A DNA stretch of 64,000 bases from Hydractinia symbiolongicarpus (GCF_029227915.1 NC_079878.1:18354001-18418000); one strand, 5' to 3'. Shown: positions 45,001-57,914, numbered from the stretch's first letter. Numbers and translations are program-made. Notes: a model not told the origin generated them from the letters alone.

Positions 45001-45176
45001 GTATTAATAACATCTCTAATCTCAAGATAACTACAAAGTAAAGATATAATTATCACATTAATATGTTATCTTAAGATTACTCGAGTTATCTTACAATCAG
45101 GACATTAATGTGAATATGCACGCATTCCAAAGTCACATTAATAGATAACTGTATTAATGTGACTTTGGAATGCCAT
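42026..45176 (+). mobile_element. Transposon-like element carrying a HECT-like gene
   Basis: Left end ATGGCACTCCAAAGTCACAT; right end, reverse-complemented, ATGGCATTCCAAAGTCACAT. The inverted termini continue for more than 130 bp, including a full hairpin (CATTAATA...TATTAATG around TTATCTTAAGATAA words). Flanks are AGAGGAAT and AGAGGTAT, i.e. an 8-9 bp target duplication. The other copy of the surrounding repeat B (48,178-48,870) is contiguous across this point with a single AGAGGAAT, i.e. an unoccupied site. The only gene inside is the HECT-like one; no transposase motif was seen. Confidence 0.8.
42546..44637 (+). CDS. HECT-like protein, four exons, intact
   Basis: Exons 42,546-42,640, 42,969-43,075, 43,107-43,301 and 43,391-44,637. 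All borders are GT/AG and all phases fit, giving 547 residues without a stop. Residues about 120-240 contain a charged stretch and LNEEQFDELLHELFPHLAQN, then a Ser/Thr-rich linker (about 240-300). Residues about 365-500 resemble the HECT N-lobe: FIKFLDEEGHDLDGLTKEFF, then WIKFSEQYLKG and LFIILSGKEP. The protein ends about 60 residues later, and no C-lobe catalytic Cys motif (LPxAxTC type) is present, so ubiquitin-ligase activity is unlikely; an E2-binding or decoy role is possible. Related HECT-like genes are dispersed in cnidarian and fish genomes with a transposon-like distribution. It is the only clearly undamaged longer gene here. Confidence 0.7.
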
Positions 45177-45541
45177 AGAGGTATATGCCGTGAACAAGGT
45201 AACGGTAAACGGTAGTCGGCATTTTAGACACGTATATTTTACAGACCCAAAATATGCCTTATTTCTTTGTATTATAGCTAATTATGGTATAAATAATTAA
45301 TTAATTACTTTGCAATTTTGCTTCTAATACTACTATAGTTGTATTTTAATGAAATATAATAGTATTAAAACGGTTTTCTTCTTTTGAAAAAATTTATTGC
45401 TAGTCCTGTTTCTAATAGACTTTGCTTGTGTATTTTAAGCTTTTTTGTTGCTGTGCTTTTTCTGGAGATTTTAGTTGGATTGGAAAGCTCCTGTGTAAGG
45501 TACCCTTTCCTAAAGAAAAATTGAAGTAATTTGTACAATTA
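45177..45541 (-). repeat. Right half of repeat B (interrupted copy)
   Basis: Inverted copy of 48,178-48,530. 45,542-45,982 holds nothing recognisable. Confidence 0.8.
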
Positions 45542-45982
45542 TAACGCGCCGAGCTGTGTTTTATTTTATTGTTTCTAAGAAGATGTAAGAATACAACATT
45601 ATCAATTTTAATTGGTTTTATCCAAATCAAGGTAAGGCTTAATCACACGAAAGGTAGCTAGCTAGCTAGAGCTCAGTTTTGTATAAAAGAATTGAAAGTA
45701 ATTTGTAGAATACATATGGAGAAGCTGTATTACTACCTAACTGATAGCCAGATATAGGAAAACCTGTAGCTAGGGCGCAGACAAAACAAATAGCTCTGGG
45801 CGCTAGAGTGAGCTGACCAACCGTTTTTTATCATTTTTTATTTATTATATAAGTAACCTGTTACAGTAATTAAAAAATATCTACTTTTGCTATCAAACCA
45901 ACAGCAATGTAATTGTCAATAGGAATTAGTTTTCCATACACCCTCCCTGAGAACAAGGTTTAAAACGACATAAAAACATTGT

Positions 45983-46327
45983 GGCGCCGTAGATTAGTGG
46001 TTATAGCTCTCGTACTCTGTGCGGGAGACCGGGGTTCGATTCCTCTTGACGGCGATTCAACATGGGCGAGTGAATGTTACCATAGCCCCGGGTTAACCCA
46101 AGCCATGTGAGGGAAATTGGGAAGATGGCACACTGTGTGGGTCGTTGGATGTTGCCGGGAGTTGTCTAGTAGAGCGCAGGCCCTAATTGGGTCTGCGTCG
46201 CTCAAAATGAGCATTAAATACTCTAGGACTCTCCATCTAAGCCATGGCCCCTCCTGGAAATAATAGACAGGGTATATCCCTCGATATTTGTGAGGCTAGC
46301 CATGTAAAATATGCACATCTATCTATC
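45983..46327 (+). mobile_element. tRNA-derived SINE, complete-looking
   Basis: The tRNA-like head GGCGCCGTAGATTAGTGGTT has its 3' acceptor partner (GACGGCG) about 70 nt later, a good A box (TAGTGGTTATAGC) and a canonical B box (GGTTCGATTCC). The body matches the SINE at 13,738 and the tail ends in ATCTATCTATCTA. It is older or younger than the other copy by several indels (for example an extra 25 bp near 46,100). Not called as a tRNA gene because of the long shared body. Confidence 0.85.
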
Positions 46328-46904
46328 TAAAACTGTCATTAAACAGAACTTCAAGGATGCCCAAGCCGCACCACGTCCTCTAAACGGCGTGGACATCTTC
46401 GAAACTGCTTGTAATTTTAGAACAAGGGTGCTGATAAGCTGCATACGCCGTATAACGTGCAGGCGTTTTTGGGCAAGTTTAGCGTTTTGCAAAAAAATTG
46501 AAGTATTCACCCGAAAAAACCTGCATAGACCATAAAGTAAATTATGTGGTAGTAAAGTTCTTAAAAGAACTGTTTTTGATGGTTTTTGATAAAATTTACT
46601 TGATTAAACGTCCACAAAGTATGTTACGAGGAATTGAATTTTGGAATTCGGGAAAGTGCAGGCGGTTTTGGAAGACAATCACTAATTGGAAAAGTTGCCC
46701 GAACTCGCCCTTATATATGTGGGCGTTTGCAGCTTACTACACCCTCCTATTTTAGAATTTTCTTAGGAATAATAGACCAAGAGAAATTACATCACAGTTT
46801 CTTGTCCACCGCCCACGTGTATTTGAGAATAACCCACTTAACAAAGTTCATTATTTTTTAAATTATTTGTGTAAAAATTACTATTTCATTCACGATAAAC
46901 CATT
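46328..46904. other. No recognised feature
   Basis: Short overlapping ORFs on both strands only; none has motifs or codon bias that I would trust. Confidence 0.4.
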
Positions 46905-47215
46905 TGTCAGTCATTTTATTCATCCAACAAGGAATCCTATCCAAGGTGCTTTTCTATTAGTGTTGAATTTAATAATTGACATGGTTCAGCATAGTTTTTA
47001 AAAGGGTCTGATTGCAAAATATGATTGCCAAAGTTCAGCACTTGTAATATTTGTGTATTTGTGTACTCAGCTTCTAAAACACACACAAGAGACATTATAA
47101 TTTCCTCTGGGTGATTACATTAATGTTGGTTGAAAAAACTGAATGATGAGAAGCATATGTTTTTAAATGGGTCTAGGACAATGAACTTATTTAATTTCCC
47201 TTGGCCTTGCATCAA
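46905..47215 (+). repeat. Right copy of the repeat at 40,026-40,309
   Basis: Inverted match over about 290 bp with small indels (CATCCAACAAGGAATCCTAT, GGTGATTACATTAATGTTGG). Confidence 0.75.
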
Positions 47216-47520
47216 TCAAATTCTGAAAAAATAAACACTTCTAATATGATTTTGTCAGATTTGGAAACTGTTGGTATAGTTGGAACTTTGCATATAAAAT
47301 TAGTAAAGTTGCCAAATTGTTTAGTTTTTTTCTTTTATACTTTTCCGAATTAGCCTTACTTATTTATGAGATGAAAAACAGTGCTTTCAATTCCATTGAC
47401 TTGGCCATCCCTTAGAGGCACTGGAAGCTTCACTATATGAAAATGTTTTCTTTTTCTTTTAGATTGTGTACAATGGGAGTGAGTGATGTAATCTTCTAAT
47501 GCGTGTGGTGAAAAGAAGGC

Positions 47521-49738
47521 GAATTCGTTATTGTTTTTCTGCCCAAATTTGAAGCTATTTAATAAATCTTGATAAAGTTAAAAAACTGTTTTGATTTGTT
47601 TGTTTTTGTTTTAATTGTTTCCCGTGAGTTTTCGAAATTCGTTCCAGCAGATTCTGTGGCTTCTACTGCCGGTATTTTTACGTGAGAAAAATACTGTTTT
47701 GTTGTAAGGTCATTTACGAAATCGTTAACGTTAGGACCAACTTCTGCGGGTTGTACAACTCGATGTATTACATATCTTTCGGAATACTGCTAAAAGTGTA
47801 ATTTTGTATTGTGCCCTTTACTTTTATCATTCTGTTGGAAAAGGCGGTACAAAATTTTAACACGCGTTATTCGATTTTGTTAGTTTCGCGTAATCTAATT
47901 TTCTCGCACATTTTGAAAAGAATATCCCACGAACATCAAATACTCGCGCAGTCTATTCGCAAAAAAAAAACTGTTTTTGCGCAACGAATTGTTCTGCAGA
48001 GCGTTCATTTTCCTACCTCGTCCCCAGGGTTCTTCTATATGATATTCAATTTTGATGTATTTCGGAAGATGTTAGCGCCAAAGAAACAAGAAGCGCTAGG
48101 GACAAAGTATTGGATAGTTTAATTTTGCTTGCAACTTGCGAAATGCTTCGCAACCTTTTTTTTAATTTCTATTAATTGTACAAATTACTTCAATATTTCT
48201 TAAGAAAAGGGTAGCTTACACAGGAGCTTTCCAATCCAACTCAAATCTCCAGAAAAAGCACAGCAACAAAAAAGCCTAAAATACACAAGTAAAGTCGATT
48301 AGAAACAGGACTAGCAAGAAATTATTTCAAAAGAAAAAAGCCGTTTTGATACTATTATTTTTCATTAAAATACAACTATAATAGTTTTAGAAGCAAAATT
48401 GCAAAATAATTAATAACTATTTATACAATAATTAGCTATAATATAAAGAAAAATGGCATATTTTAGGTCTGTAAAATATACGTGTCTAAAATGCCGACTA
48501 CCGTTTCTTGTTCACAGCATATTCCTCTTTGTGTGTTCTAGTTCGGCGGACGTATGATCTGGACCAAAAGACGGGGGGTCAAAATCCGGGGGTGGGGGGG
48601 GGGTGGGGTACGAGCCGTAATTATTGCGTTTTTTACTAGACGTATACTTTAACCCCTCGGTCCGAACTTATTTTTTTTATTAGGAAAAAAAATACCCTAG
48701 CTTTATGTGTAAAAATATCAGTCCTATTTCTTTACGCTAATTTTATATGATTTTTTTGCTATCGAAATTTTGAGAATCTCAATAATTCTCTTGGTATACT
48801 TCGCGTGTAGTAAACGTGCTCCACAATTTCGCTTCGCTCGCGAAGCTCAATTCCTTCGCAAAAATCTTGCGAAGCATTATGCAAGTTGCAAACAAAATTG
48901 AAACTAGCCAATAGTTGTCCCTAGTGTTTTTTGTTTCTCCTTGATATAATACGGCGAGGTGCTAACATCTTACTGCAGCTGATATCTGGGAATACACCAA
49001 AACAGAATATCATAGACGTAGAAAACCCTGGGGACGAGGTTGTAAAATAAACTCACGACGGATCAACAACAACTCGTTGCGCAAAAGTAGTGATTTTTTT
49101 GCAAAAATACAATATATACATATGCGGAATACTTCTTTTCAGAAGGTACGAGGAAATTAGATCGCGCGAAACTAAACAAAAACGATTACTGAGAAATTTC
49201 GTAAAACCTCTTTCCACAGAATTATAAAATTAAATATTGATAATAATCACAATATTGTCAGTGTTGGCCGACGTAAATCCAACATTGATGAAGCTTTTAG
49301 CGCCAAAAATCCATGCAAAGTTATACTTTTATAAAGTTAAAACCTTTATTCTGAAAGAAATGCAATACATCGAGTTGTGCAATCCGTAGTGTGCCGAAAT
49401 GTCACGAATTAAGGGGATGCGCGTCGTAAGGTACACTCTTTCAATTGGAAAATAATACTCGGAGCGCAGATAATAATAGAGACTTTCGCGTTAACGATTT
49501 CAGAGATGAGAAGGCGAACGAAGCAGCTTGTGGGTTGTTTTTTTTTTCACGTAAAAATAACGGCACTAGTTATGAAAAACGATTTCTTGTAGCCACGGTA
49601 TCTGCTGCAATAAGTTTCGAAAACTCACGGGAAACAATAAACAAAAACAAAAAATCTACAGAAACGAAAACAATTTATTATCTTTATCAAGATTTATAAA
49701 ACAGCTCCAAATTTTTGACAGGAAAACAATAACAACGC
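47521..49738. mobile_element. Foldback element with 650-880 bp arms enclosing repeat B
   Basis: 47,521-48,170 is an inverted, diverged match of 48,860-49,738 (shared words GCTTCGCAA, GTCCCCAGGG, GGGAAACAAT). Between the arms lies the uninterrupted copy of repeat B (48,178-48,870). Neither strand has a convincing gene. The 84-codon ORF at 49,445 is inside the arm and its mirror on the other arm is not open. Confidence 0.65.
48178..48870 (+). repeat. Repeat B, unoccupied copy
   Basis: Uninterrupted 690-bp partner of 41,685-42,025 plus 45,177-45,541. It contains the poly-G/C stretch near 48,575-48,605 seen inverted at 41,945-41,975. Confidence 0.85.
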
Positions 49739-50429
49739 GGTGTGAGGTTTCGCTTTCTTCTTTTTACCTCACATATTGAAAGATAACATGTCTCCTCGCT
49801 CTAATTGTACGTAATGTAATGATGGCAAATATAACTTACTTACAATTCATATGATCTTTTGATAATCCTTTCGTTTTCGTTTTGCTTATCTTTTTTTCTA
49901 TAAGGGTAGAAATGGACCACAATGGAAATCTCGCCTTGGCTTGTTTTGTGTTATCCAGCCATCAAACATATCAACACTCAGGAAAATTGCATTTAATTTT
50001 TTTTTATATTTTTTATGATACATTTTAATATTATATATAGTTTATTATTTTATTTATTTGTTTTCAATTTCTTTTTCTCTGTAAATATTTTTAACGATTT
50101 TATAATGATGGCAAATATAACTTACTTAACTTACTTACTTACTTGCAATCTAAAAAGAAACAGAAAACATTTTTATATAGTATATTATACCGACGTGTCT
50201 GCTCGTTTGCAGCAGGGGAGAAATAATTTTTGAATTTCCGCGCCCGAAGGCGTAGGAAATTCTTTAAAACCGTCGTTTTTTCTTTCGGAGCATTTTTTGA
50301 GAAAAAATCGACCCTGGGATTTCACGTTTCTCTGAGAGGAGGATCTAACTAACCCTGTCCCAAATAGTCAATTGCAACGTCACAGATTTAAACTTCGTAC
50401 CCAAGCTCCCTAAGTACTGGGAAGTCATC

Positions 50430-50960
50430 TAAATGACGTTTTAGGCCAAATTGGTATTTGTTTTCGACAAAATTTGGCACAGTTAACAAATAAAGTATGC
50501 TGAACATGATGGTGACATTAGAATTTTAATTTTTCGCCACCTTAAATGTCATTTTAGGCCAAAATTGGTCCAAAAATTAAAACCACTTCATTTTTGACAA
50601 AATTTGACACAGTTAACAAATAAAGTATGCTGAACATGATGGTGACATTAGAATTTTAATTTTTTGCCACCTTAAATGTCATTTTAGGCCAAAATTGGTC
50701 CAAAAATTAATACTACTTTATTTTCGACAAAATTTGGCACAGTTAACAAATAAAGTATGCTGAACATGATGGTGACATTAAAATTTTAATTTTTTGCCAC
50801 CTTTAAATGCCATTTTAGGCCAAAATTGGTCCAAAAATTAAAGCTGCTTCATATTTTCAACAAAAATTGGCAAAGTTAACAAAAAAAGTATGCTGAACAT
50901 AATGGTGAACATAATGGTCACATCAAAATTTTGATTTCTTGTCAACTAAATGCCGTTTAA
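50430..50960 (+). repeat. Tandem repeat, 130-bp unit, about four copies
   Basis: The word ACAGTTAACAAATAAAG starts at 50,479, 50,609 and 50,739, a constant 130-bp period; a diverged fourth copy is at 50,872. 49,739-50,429 and 50,961-51,410 hold nothing recognisable. Confidence 0.9.
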
Positions 50961-51414
50961 GACCATAAACGTTTCAATCGCAAGACTTTCAACCATGAAT
51001 GGCTATATTTTTTGTTAGCACGTTTTGTTTGCGTTTGTTGTAAGATAAAATGTCACTTGTGTGCTTTATCTTCAGAGCTTCATGCACCAAACCTCTTCGA
51101 ATGTTTGGCACGATAACACAACGAATAAGCTGGTTGTCATCAAATGTTTTGGTAGCGAACAGAAATTCTTAGAGCCCCCAGGGCTTCTTGTTTTTACTTA
51201 GTTTAGTGTGGCAGTCTTTAAATTAAATTTTTTTCACTTTCCGTGTGACAATCTGGTCTGGGCAACGACTTCATTTAGCACCGTGCTAAGTGGTGCCGAC
51301 ACACGACGTACAACATAACTAACAACCTTCATACTTTATCGACATAAAAAGCCGACAGACGTTCAGTCATACTTCTCCAACCAAATGGACCCGACAAATG
51401 AAACCGCATTATCC

Positions 51415-54400
51415 GACATCCTCTCTATATAACAAATACATATTTTTTCTGTCGATGGTCATACCAACGTAATATCGCATAATACTGCATAATACCTTCA
51501 TAATACTCTCTGTCGCTACATAACAAATACATATTTTTTCTGTCAATAATCCATAACCAACGTAATATCGCATAATACTGCATAATACTGCATAATACCT
51601 TTATAATTCAAAAAAAGTACATAAATTTTCTGTCGATGGCCATACCAACGTAATATCGCATAATACTGCATAATACCTTCATAATACTCTCTGTCGTTAC
51701 ATAAAAAATACATATTTTTTCTGTCGATGGCCATACCAACGTAATATCGCATAATACTGAATAATGCCTTCATAATACTCTCTATCGTTACATAAAAAAT
51801 ACATATTTTTTCTGTCAATAATCCATAACCAACGTAATGTCCCATAATACTGCATAATACTGCATAATACCTTCATAATTCAAAAAAAGTACATAAATTT
51901 TCTGTCGATGGCCATAACAACGTAATATCGCATAATACTGCATAATACCTTCATAATTCATAAAAAATACATAAATTTTCTGTCGATGGCCATACCAACG
52001 TAATATCGCATAATACTGCATAATACCTTCATAATACTCTCTGTCGTTACATAAAAAATACATATTTTTTCTGTCGATGGCCATACCAACGTAATATCGC
52101 ATAATACTGAATAATGCCTTCATAATACTCTCTATCGTTACATAAAAAATACATATTTTTTCTGTCAATAATCCATAACCAACGTAATGTCGCATAATAC
52201 TGCATAATACTGCATAATACCTTCATAATTCAAAAAAAGTACATAAATTTTCTGTCGATGGCCATAACAACGTAATATCGCATAATACTGCATAATACCT
52301 TCATAATTCATAAAAAACACATAAATTTTCTGTCGATGGCCATACCAACGTAATATCGCATAATACTGCATAATACCTTCATAATACTCTCTGTCGTTAC
52401 ATAAAAAATACAAAAATTTTCTGTCGATGGCCATACCAACGTAATATCGCATAATACTGCATAATGCCTTCATAATACTCTCTATCGTTCCATAAAAAAT
52501 ACATATTTTTTCTGTCAATAATCCATAACCAACGTAATATCGCATAATACTGCATAATACTGCATAATACCTTTATAATTCAAAAAAAGTACATAAATTT
52601 TCTGTCGATGGCCATACCAACGTAATATCGCATAATACTGCATAATACTGCATAATACCTTCATAATTCATAAAAAACACATAAATTTTCTGTCGATGGC
52701 CATACCAACGTAATATCGCATAATACTGCATAATACTTTCATAATACCTTCATAATTCATAAAAAATACATAAATTTTCTGTCGATGGCCATACCAACGT
52801 AATATCGCATAATACTGCATAATACCTTCATAATACTCTCTGTCGTTCCATAAAAAATACATATTTTTTCTGTCGATAGCCATACCAACGTATTATAGCA
52901 TAATACTGCATAATACTGCATAATACCTTCATAATTCATAAAAAATACATAAATTTTCTGTCGATGGCCATACCAACGTAATATCGCATAATACTGCATA
53001 ATACTGCATAATACCTTCATAATTCATAAAAAATACTTAAATTTTCTGTCGATGGCCATACCAACGTAATATCGCATAATACTGCATAATACCTTCATAA
53101 TACTCTCTATCGTTCCATAAAAAATACAAATTTTTTTTGTCGATGGCCATACCAACGTAATATCACATAATACAGCATAATACCTTCATAATACTCTCAA
53201 TCGTTCCATAAGAATATTATATTTTTCTGTCAATAACCCATAACCAACGTAATATCGCATAATACTGCATAATACTGCATAATACCTTCATAATTCATAA
53301 AAAATACTTAAATTTTCTGTCGATGGCCATACCAACGTAATATCGCATAATACTGCATAATGCCTTCATAATACTCTCTATCGTTCCATAAAAAATACAT
53401 ATTTTTTCTGTCAATAATCCATAACCAACGTAATATCGCATAATACTGCATAATACTGCATAATACCTTTATAATTCAAAAAAAGTACATAAATTTTCTG
53501 TCGATGACCATAACAACGTAATATCGCATAATACTGCATAATACCTTCATAATACTCCCTATCGTTCCATAAAAAATACATATTTTTTCTGTCAATAATC
53601 CATAACCAACGTAATATCGCATAATACTGCATAATACCTTCATAATTCATAAAAAACACATAAATTTTCTGTCGATGGCCATACCAACGTAATATCGCAT
53701 AATACTGCATAATACTGCATAATACCTTCATAATTCATAAAAAATACATAAATTTTCTGTCGATGGTCGTACCAACGTAATATCGCATAATACTGCATAA
53801 TACTGCATAATACCTTCATAATTCATAAAAAATACATAAATTTTCTGTCGATGGCCATACCAACGTAATATCGCATAATACTGCATAATACCTTCATAAT
53901 ACTCTCTGTTGTTACATAAAAAATACATATTTTTTCTGTCGATGGCCATACCAACGTAATATCGCATAATACTGCATAATACTGCATAATACCTTCATAA
54001 TTCATAAAAAACACATAAATTTTCTGTCGATGGCCATACCAATGTAATATCGCATAATACTGCATAATACTGCATAATACCTTCATAATTCATAAAAAAC
54101 ACATAAATTTTCTGTCGATGGCCATACCAACGTAATATCGCATAATACTGCATAATACCTTCATAATTCATAAAAAATACATAAATTTTCTGTCGATGGC
54201 CATACCAACGTAATATCGCATAATACTGCATAATACCTTCATAATACTCTCTGTTGTTACATAAAAAATACATAAATTTTCTGTCGATGGCCATACCAAC
54301 GTAATATCGCATAACACTGCATAATACTGCTTAATACCTTCATAATTCATAAAAAACACATAAATTTTCTGTCGATGGCCATACCAACGTAATATCGCAT

Positions 54401-54960
54401 AATACTGCATAATACTGCATAATACCTTCATAATTCATAAAAAATACATAAATTTTCTGTCGATGGCCATACCAACGTAATATCGCATAATACTGCATAA
54501 TACCTTCATAATACTCTCTGTCGTTCCATAAAAAATACATATTTTTTCTGTCGATAGCCATACCAACGTAATATCGCATAATACTGCATAATACTGCATA
54601 ATACCTTCATAATTCATAAAAAATACATAAATTTTCTGTCGATGGCCATACCAACGTAATATCGCATAATACTGCATAATACTGCATAATACCTTCATAA
54701 TTCATAAAAAATACATAAATTTTCTGTCGATGGCCATACCAACGTAATATCGCATAATACTGTATAATACTTTCATAATACTCTCTATCGTTCCATAAAA
54801 AATACAAATTTTTTTTGTCGATGGCCATACCAACGTAATATCACATAATACAGCATAATACCTTCATAATACTCTCAATCGTTCCATAAGAATATTATAT
54901 TTTTCTGTCAATAACCCATAACCAACGTAATATCGCATAATATTGCATGTTACCCTTCTA
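51415..54960 (-). repeat. Minisatellite of about 88-bp units, about 40 copies
   Basis: Units contain TTTTCTGTCGATGGCCATACC, AACGTAATATCGCATAATAC and a variable number of CATAATACTG 10-mers; spacings between the GTCGATGG words run 79-92 bp. Because the sequence is poor in stops on the minus strand, many long ORFs appear (YYEGIMQYYAILRWYGHRQK repeats). These are not genes. The same unit reappears inverted at 63,832-64,000. Confidence 0.9.
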
Positions 54961-55750
54961 ATACTCTCTATCGCTACATAACAAATGCATTTTTTTGTAG
55001 ATAGGCTATAACCAACGTAATATGCCACATTATTCCGCAGTAGAAACAAGTGTTCTCCCTGGAAATGACGTATCAAAATTTCTAAAGTAGACCAATTAAT
55101 GCAAAGTGATCACATATTGAAAAAAACAACAATTGAGGTTGAGTATACATCCATTTACCAATAGAAATGATATTATGGCAAAATACTCTTCTACGAAATG
55201 ATACATCAAAAGTCCTTCATTAAAAGTCCTCAAGCACGCCAATCAAGAGAAGACTTTATACTTTAAACTAAACAAACACTGATGTTGGAGACACGTCAAT
55301 ACACAAAGAGACACTATATTTTGGACAAGTACCTTGCCGCGATATAAAAAAATGAAAGTTCTAAAGCAGACTAATCAATGTGTAGACTTTACACTGTAAT
55401 TGAACAAATATTGAGGTTGGATACACATCCATCCACCAATAGAAGTCATATTTGACTAAATACCCTCCAAGAAAATGACACATCAAAAGTCCCAAAGCAG
55501 ACCAATCGAAGGAAAAACTATTCACTATAAACCAAACCAACACTGATGTTGGATAACAATCCATTCACAAATAGACACTATACTTTGGACGAATACGCTT
55601 CCGCGAAAAGATGAAGCACGCCAATCAAGAGAAGACTTTACGCCTTAAATTAAACATTCAGTGAGGTTGGGTGCACATCTATGCACCAATAGAAACAATA
55701 TTCTGGACAAATACCCCCTCGCAAATGACACAGTAAAAGTCTTAAGCTGT
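54961..55750 (-). repeat. Subterminal degenerate repeats, about 100-bp units
   Basis: About seven units with GACACATCAAAAGTC, AGACCAATCAA and TGAGGTTGGATACACATCCA. The stretch 55,015-55,110 has an inverted partner at 63,425-63,525. 55,751-57,040 has no recognisable gene; a short direct repeat (ACTTCAAAG) is at 56,410-56,480. Confidence 0.7.
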
Positions 55751-57040
55751 TAGATTTGAGGAAAGATGTATAGTTCTATACCTATGCACATGCAATAGAG
55801 ACGACAGTGATAGCTTGGATAAGACTATTTAAAAAATGACCTAATAGATCTATTCAAATAAAGCCTCCCTAAACCCAAATTGGATACCCATTCATAGCTA
55901 CATCACTAAAGAGATATTCTGCGAAAGTAACCAAACGCGGAATAAAGTATTAAATGCTCAAGCACAATAATTTAGTGCCCTAACCTCATAACTTCCCTTG
56001 TGTTAGGTTATAAATTATAAAACTTGGTATGGATGATATCTGTCACATGACAATTAAAAATCATGATTCAAATGCTGACTTTGTCAGAATTTCTTTGCGG
56101 ACGTCAGCATTATTTCTCTTGCATTTGTGTAGCTTATGATAGATTTTTATTATTTTTTTTGTAAATATTGACAAAAATGATGTTAATTTTAATAATTATA
56201 TAAACATTTTAGCTATTTTGGCTTACTTTAAGACCCTTCGTTTGAGGCGCCAACGCAGCAAATTTTATTCACATTTGAAAAGGGCAGTTTATTACTTTTT
56301 TTTTATTTGATGATAGATTGATGTTTACTTTTTCCATTTACAGTAACATAAATTTGTAAGGTTTAAACTTGACAAATAGTTAGTTATAGTTACTTATAAT
56401 AACTAAAAGAATATTTTTTACTTCAAAGAACTTTTTCCTACTTCAAAGAGAACTTTTTTACTTCAAAGGGGAAAATTTGTTATTGTTGCTTATTGAACAT
56501 GTGTGATGATACTTCAAAGGGTTGATTGTAACAATAGTCAACGTAATTGGATCAATTATATGCAATTACGTCGTGTATAAAATGTAAAAACATATTTCAC
56601 CCATATAATTGGAGTAATTATATGATCGTAAAAAGGTTAAATATATATGCACACCACCTGGCGAAATTGTCAAAAAGAGAATAAGAGCCCTGGGGCGGGG
56701 TTGGATATCATATCTGAGAGCGCTAGGCCAACCAGAATGCCTAAAATCCCGTATTACGATCGTTCAAAACTTTTTCTATTCATTAAATTTAGAAGTCGGT
56801 ACGTTCCGAATTAAAATCAGGAATGACATACCTTATCAGAGAAATTACCAAAGGAACAAAATTAACGACTACGAAATTAACACGAAAGAAATTAAAACAA
56901 GGAAAACATATATTATTTCTTTTGAAATATTTTTTATAGTGTTTACATAATTTAAACATTAGTTCAAACCATTATTATTCCAAAGTTAAGTTTGGTTCTC
57001 ACAATAGGGATAACTCAGTTCCGTTTTCTTTTTACAAAAT

Positions 57041-57469
57041 ATGATAAAAACACTAAGAATTTTAGGGGTGCTGGCACTTTTTAAAAGATTTCCATCATAT
57101 TTGGACTTTTTAAAATGTGCTGCCAGCCCCCTTAAAACATTCAGCGATTTTTATAATAATGATGATTCGTATGATGCTGTTCCAACCTTTGAGATGATTG
57201 GTCTGAAAGGTAAATCGGCAACGTCGTTTGTTTTAAGCTTGTGTACTTTGGCAGTACCATACAGTTTGCCAGGGGCTGAGTCAGTGGGATATACGCTCGT
57301 GGTGGAGAGCGGTCATGCACCAGTGACAAAGGACGATCCTACGATTCCTTTTAAAACCAAACAACTCAGCAATTATTACAAACTAGTCGTTAACCCGTGG
57401 AAGAATCCATGGGGTCGCCTGTCCTTTATATATCGCATTTCATGTTTTCGTAACAGGAAGCGTCTTTAA
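57041..57469 (+). pseudogene. Unrecognised ORF truncated by a mini-Helitron
   Basis: 142 codons. Residues 1-114 (for example FSDFYNNDDSYDAVPTFEMI, YSLPGAESVGYTLVVESGHA) look like protein sequence; the last 28 lie inside the mini-Helitron at 57,383-57,505, which supplies the stop. Family unknown. It could also be a chance ORF. Confidence 0.3.
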
Positions 57470-57505
57470 TGGCAGACAGACAGACGACGGCTATTATTAA
57501 AGAGA
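57383..57505 (-). mobile_element. 123-bp mini-Helitron, minus orientation
   Basis: On the minus strand it starts TCTCTTTAATAATAGCCG (57,505) and ends with the CCATGG/CCACGG hairpin region, GTTAACGACTAG (57,383). Same family as the plus-strand copies at 27.4 and 38.1 kb. Confidence 0.65.
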
Positions 57506-57680
57506 AGAAGGACAACAGAAGCATTCCTTCACTTCTTACAGAATTTAAATGCTTCTAACCGGATTTTTAACATGTCCACAACAGATTGTGCGTTTTTTAC
57601 AGCTTTTGTAATTAAGATGCATCGAACCCGTTGATGATAATTTCTGCTTCGTTGCTTAAATAGTGGTAAAGTTGAACGAT

Positions 57681-57914
57681 TCAGGAAGCGTGCATTGGTT
57701 TTAAATCTAACAACTTTGAGGAAATCTTCACATCCGCAGGATCAATGCCTCGTTTCAACTGAATTGCCACTTGATTTGAAAACTTTTCATTGTACAAACT
57801 TTGTTGTAATAAGAAATAACAAAAATCCAAAATAAACAAAATTTTCGTCGAACAAAATTTTTCGCGGACTAAAATGACGAAAACTTCAGGTGTCCGAAAA
57901 ATTTTGTCGGACAA
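57681..57914 (-). pseudogene. Possible C-terminal KDZ transposase fragment
   Basis: 77 codons ending in YNEKFSNQVAIQLKRGIDP and LLDLKPMHAS. The GIDP...LKPMHA pattern resembles the C-terminal block (KPxHAxW) of Kyakuja-Dileera-Zisupton transposases. Here it ends in a stop where a Trp-containing continuation would be expected. Confidence 0.35.

Noticed and set aside
45983-46055. Functional tRNA gene
   Set aside because: Has A and B boxes and a partial acceptor stem, but is followed by a body shared with a second copy at 13.8 kb, so it is a SINE head.
47811-48122. 103-codon ORF in the foldback arm
   Set aside because: Located in an inverted-repeat arm whose other copy is not open in the corresponding frame.
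51543-54828. Many 70-126 codon ORFs with YYAILRWYGHRQK repeats
   Set aside because: Open frames of the 88-bp minisatellite in several frames; unit length is not a multiple of three and varies.
50430-54960. CRISPR-like array
   Set aside because: Repeats are contiguous without unique spacers, and the genome is eukaryotic.
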